A DNA stretch of 64,000 nucleotides, taken from assembly GCA_029948415.1 (NCBI GenBank), contig JAJIZT010000003.1:1-64000 (forward strand), in the 5' to 3' direction. The notes under the pieces are model-generated. The model was not told where the DNA came from. It saw only the letters and a list, made by a program, of their open reading frames with translations, and did no database searches. This document shows, in pieces, positions 63,531 to 64,000 of this stretch (position 1 is the stretch's first letter; each line of letters starts with the position of its first letter). Source of the DNA: Cenarchaeum symbiont of Oopsacas minuta (GTDB lineage Archaea; Thermoproteota; Nitrososphaeria; Nitrososphaerales; Nitrosopumilaceae). The position numbers were made by a program, and so were the translations under genes.

Positions 63531-64000
63531 ATGAGTAATATATCAAAATCAATAGAGATCAAAGCTCCAATAGATACTGTCTTTACGTATTTTGCACGCC
63601 CAGAACACGTCTCTGATCAAATGAGTGACAAGGGAGTTGGAATGACAGTAATCCCAATGGACATTAAAGAAGGCATGGGCGTTGGAACTACTTTTAGAAT
63701 CATAGGAGATTTTGGAGGCAAGAGACTTGAATGGGATTGTGAGACTACAGAGTTTATCCGCGAAGAGAGGATCTCAGCTATCCAGACAACAGGTCCTTTT
63801 AAAAAATGGGAGATTGTAAATACTTTTGAGCCTCTAGGCGAGCGTTTGACACGCGTAACTATGAGTGTAAATTATGATATGCCTTTTGGTCCACTAGGTT
63901 CGATTATAGACAAGGCAAAGTTTGCAAAATCTGCAGAACGTGGCATAGAGACAGCACTCTTCAAAGTGCGCGGTCTCTTGGAAGGTAACGGTTCTGTTCC
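63531..64000 (+). CDS. SRPBCC-family protein, 3' end outside the window
   Basis: An open frame of 156 codons without stop at the window edge. The start SNISKSIEIKAPIDTVFTYF and ARPEHVSDQMSD, then FGGKRLEWDCETTE and KKWEIVNTFEPL, match the polyketide-cyclase/START-like (SRPBCC) fold, a helix-grip barrel with a hydrophobic pocket. Two earlier in-frame ATG codons (63516, 63519) are possible starts. Typical length is 140-170 residues, so only the last few residues are missing. Ligand unknown. Confidence 0.8.
   Translation, partial: MSNISKSIEIKAPIDTVFTYFARPEHVSDQMSDKGVGMTVIPMDIKEGMGVGTTFRIIGDFGGKRLEWDCETTEFIREERISAIQTTGPFKKWEIVNTFEPLGERLTRVTMSVNYDMPFGPLGSIIDKAKFAKSAERGIETALFKVRGLLEGNGSV

Noticed and set aside
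1-64000. CRISPR array
   Set aside because: No set of regularly spaced identical repeats with unique spacers was seen; the repeated elements are dispersed MITEs.

Overview
This window is a low-GC archaeal chromosome segment, best explained as a member of the Nitrososphaerota (Thaumarchaeota), probably of the Nitrosopumilales type. The evidence is the gene set: an ESCRT-III/CdvB paralogue, transcription factor E, Kae1, Trm56, the archaeal pantoate kinase/phosphopantothenate synthetase route to CoA, F420-linked genes, archaeal-type CbiT/CbiL/CbiF and CobT, AbrB-PhoU regulators, a two-domain multicopper oxidase next to a ZIP transporter, and a heme-copper oxidase cluster with a tandem cupredoxin. 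No amoA or 16S gene lies here, so ammonia oxidation and species are not shown directly.

Layout. 1-1.1 kb: transposase debris, an overlapping small gene pair that may be a toxin-antitoxin module, and a short inverted-repeat element. 1.35-4.9 kb: an EMC6-like membrane protein and three corrin-ring methyltransferase genes, followed convergently by a racemase-like gene that lacks both catalytic cysteines. 4.9-13.2 kb: an ESCRT-III protein, a small ORF rewritten by a mobile element, and a 2,338-residue secreted subtilase with FG-GAP repeats. 13.4-22.5 kb: housekeeping genes (NFACT/RqcH, MIP18-PqqD fusion, SDR, tRNA-Arg, aminotransferase, F420 reductase) and a copper-type oxidase/ZIP operon behind two palindromic operator-like sites. 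22.6-26.8 kb: an accessory island with three decayed transposases, a HicBA-like pair, and a three-gene module lying between IS630-type ends. 26.8-48.8 kb: UbiB kinase, CoA biosynthesis operon, malate dehydrogenase, a RuvC/YqgF-like protein, the terminal oxidase cluster, glycyl-tRNA synthetase, endonuclease IV and part of a histidine operon whose hisD is frameshifted. 48.8-50 kb: a Doc-like toxin with a tiny partner. 50-64 kb: YchF, Kae1 (without an ordinary start codon), TFE, Trm56, HflX, AbrB-PhoU, NnrE, a metallo-hydrolase, CobT, GlmS, uS4, uS13, a winged-helix protein, a membrane protein with a GOLD-like region, an orphan ParB-like protein, a second tRNA-Arg and the start of an SRPBCC gene.

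Mobile DNA ties the accessory parts together. Four copies of a 75-80 bp element (near 1.03, 2.46, 6.04 and 62.36 kb) share both terminal sequences with a broken IS630-type element at 24.08-25.12 kb, so they look like non-autonomous (MITE) derivatives of that family. One copy sits inside the cobalamin gene cluster and another supplies the C-terminus of an ORF just upstream of the giant subtilase. The least explained unit is the three-gene module at 25.16-26.33 kb, whose first protein resembles, by eye, the two-part architecture of eukaryotic COMMD proteins.
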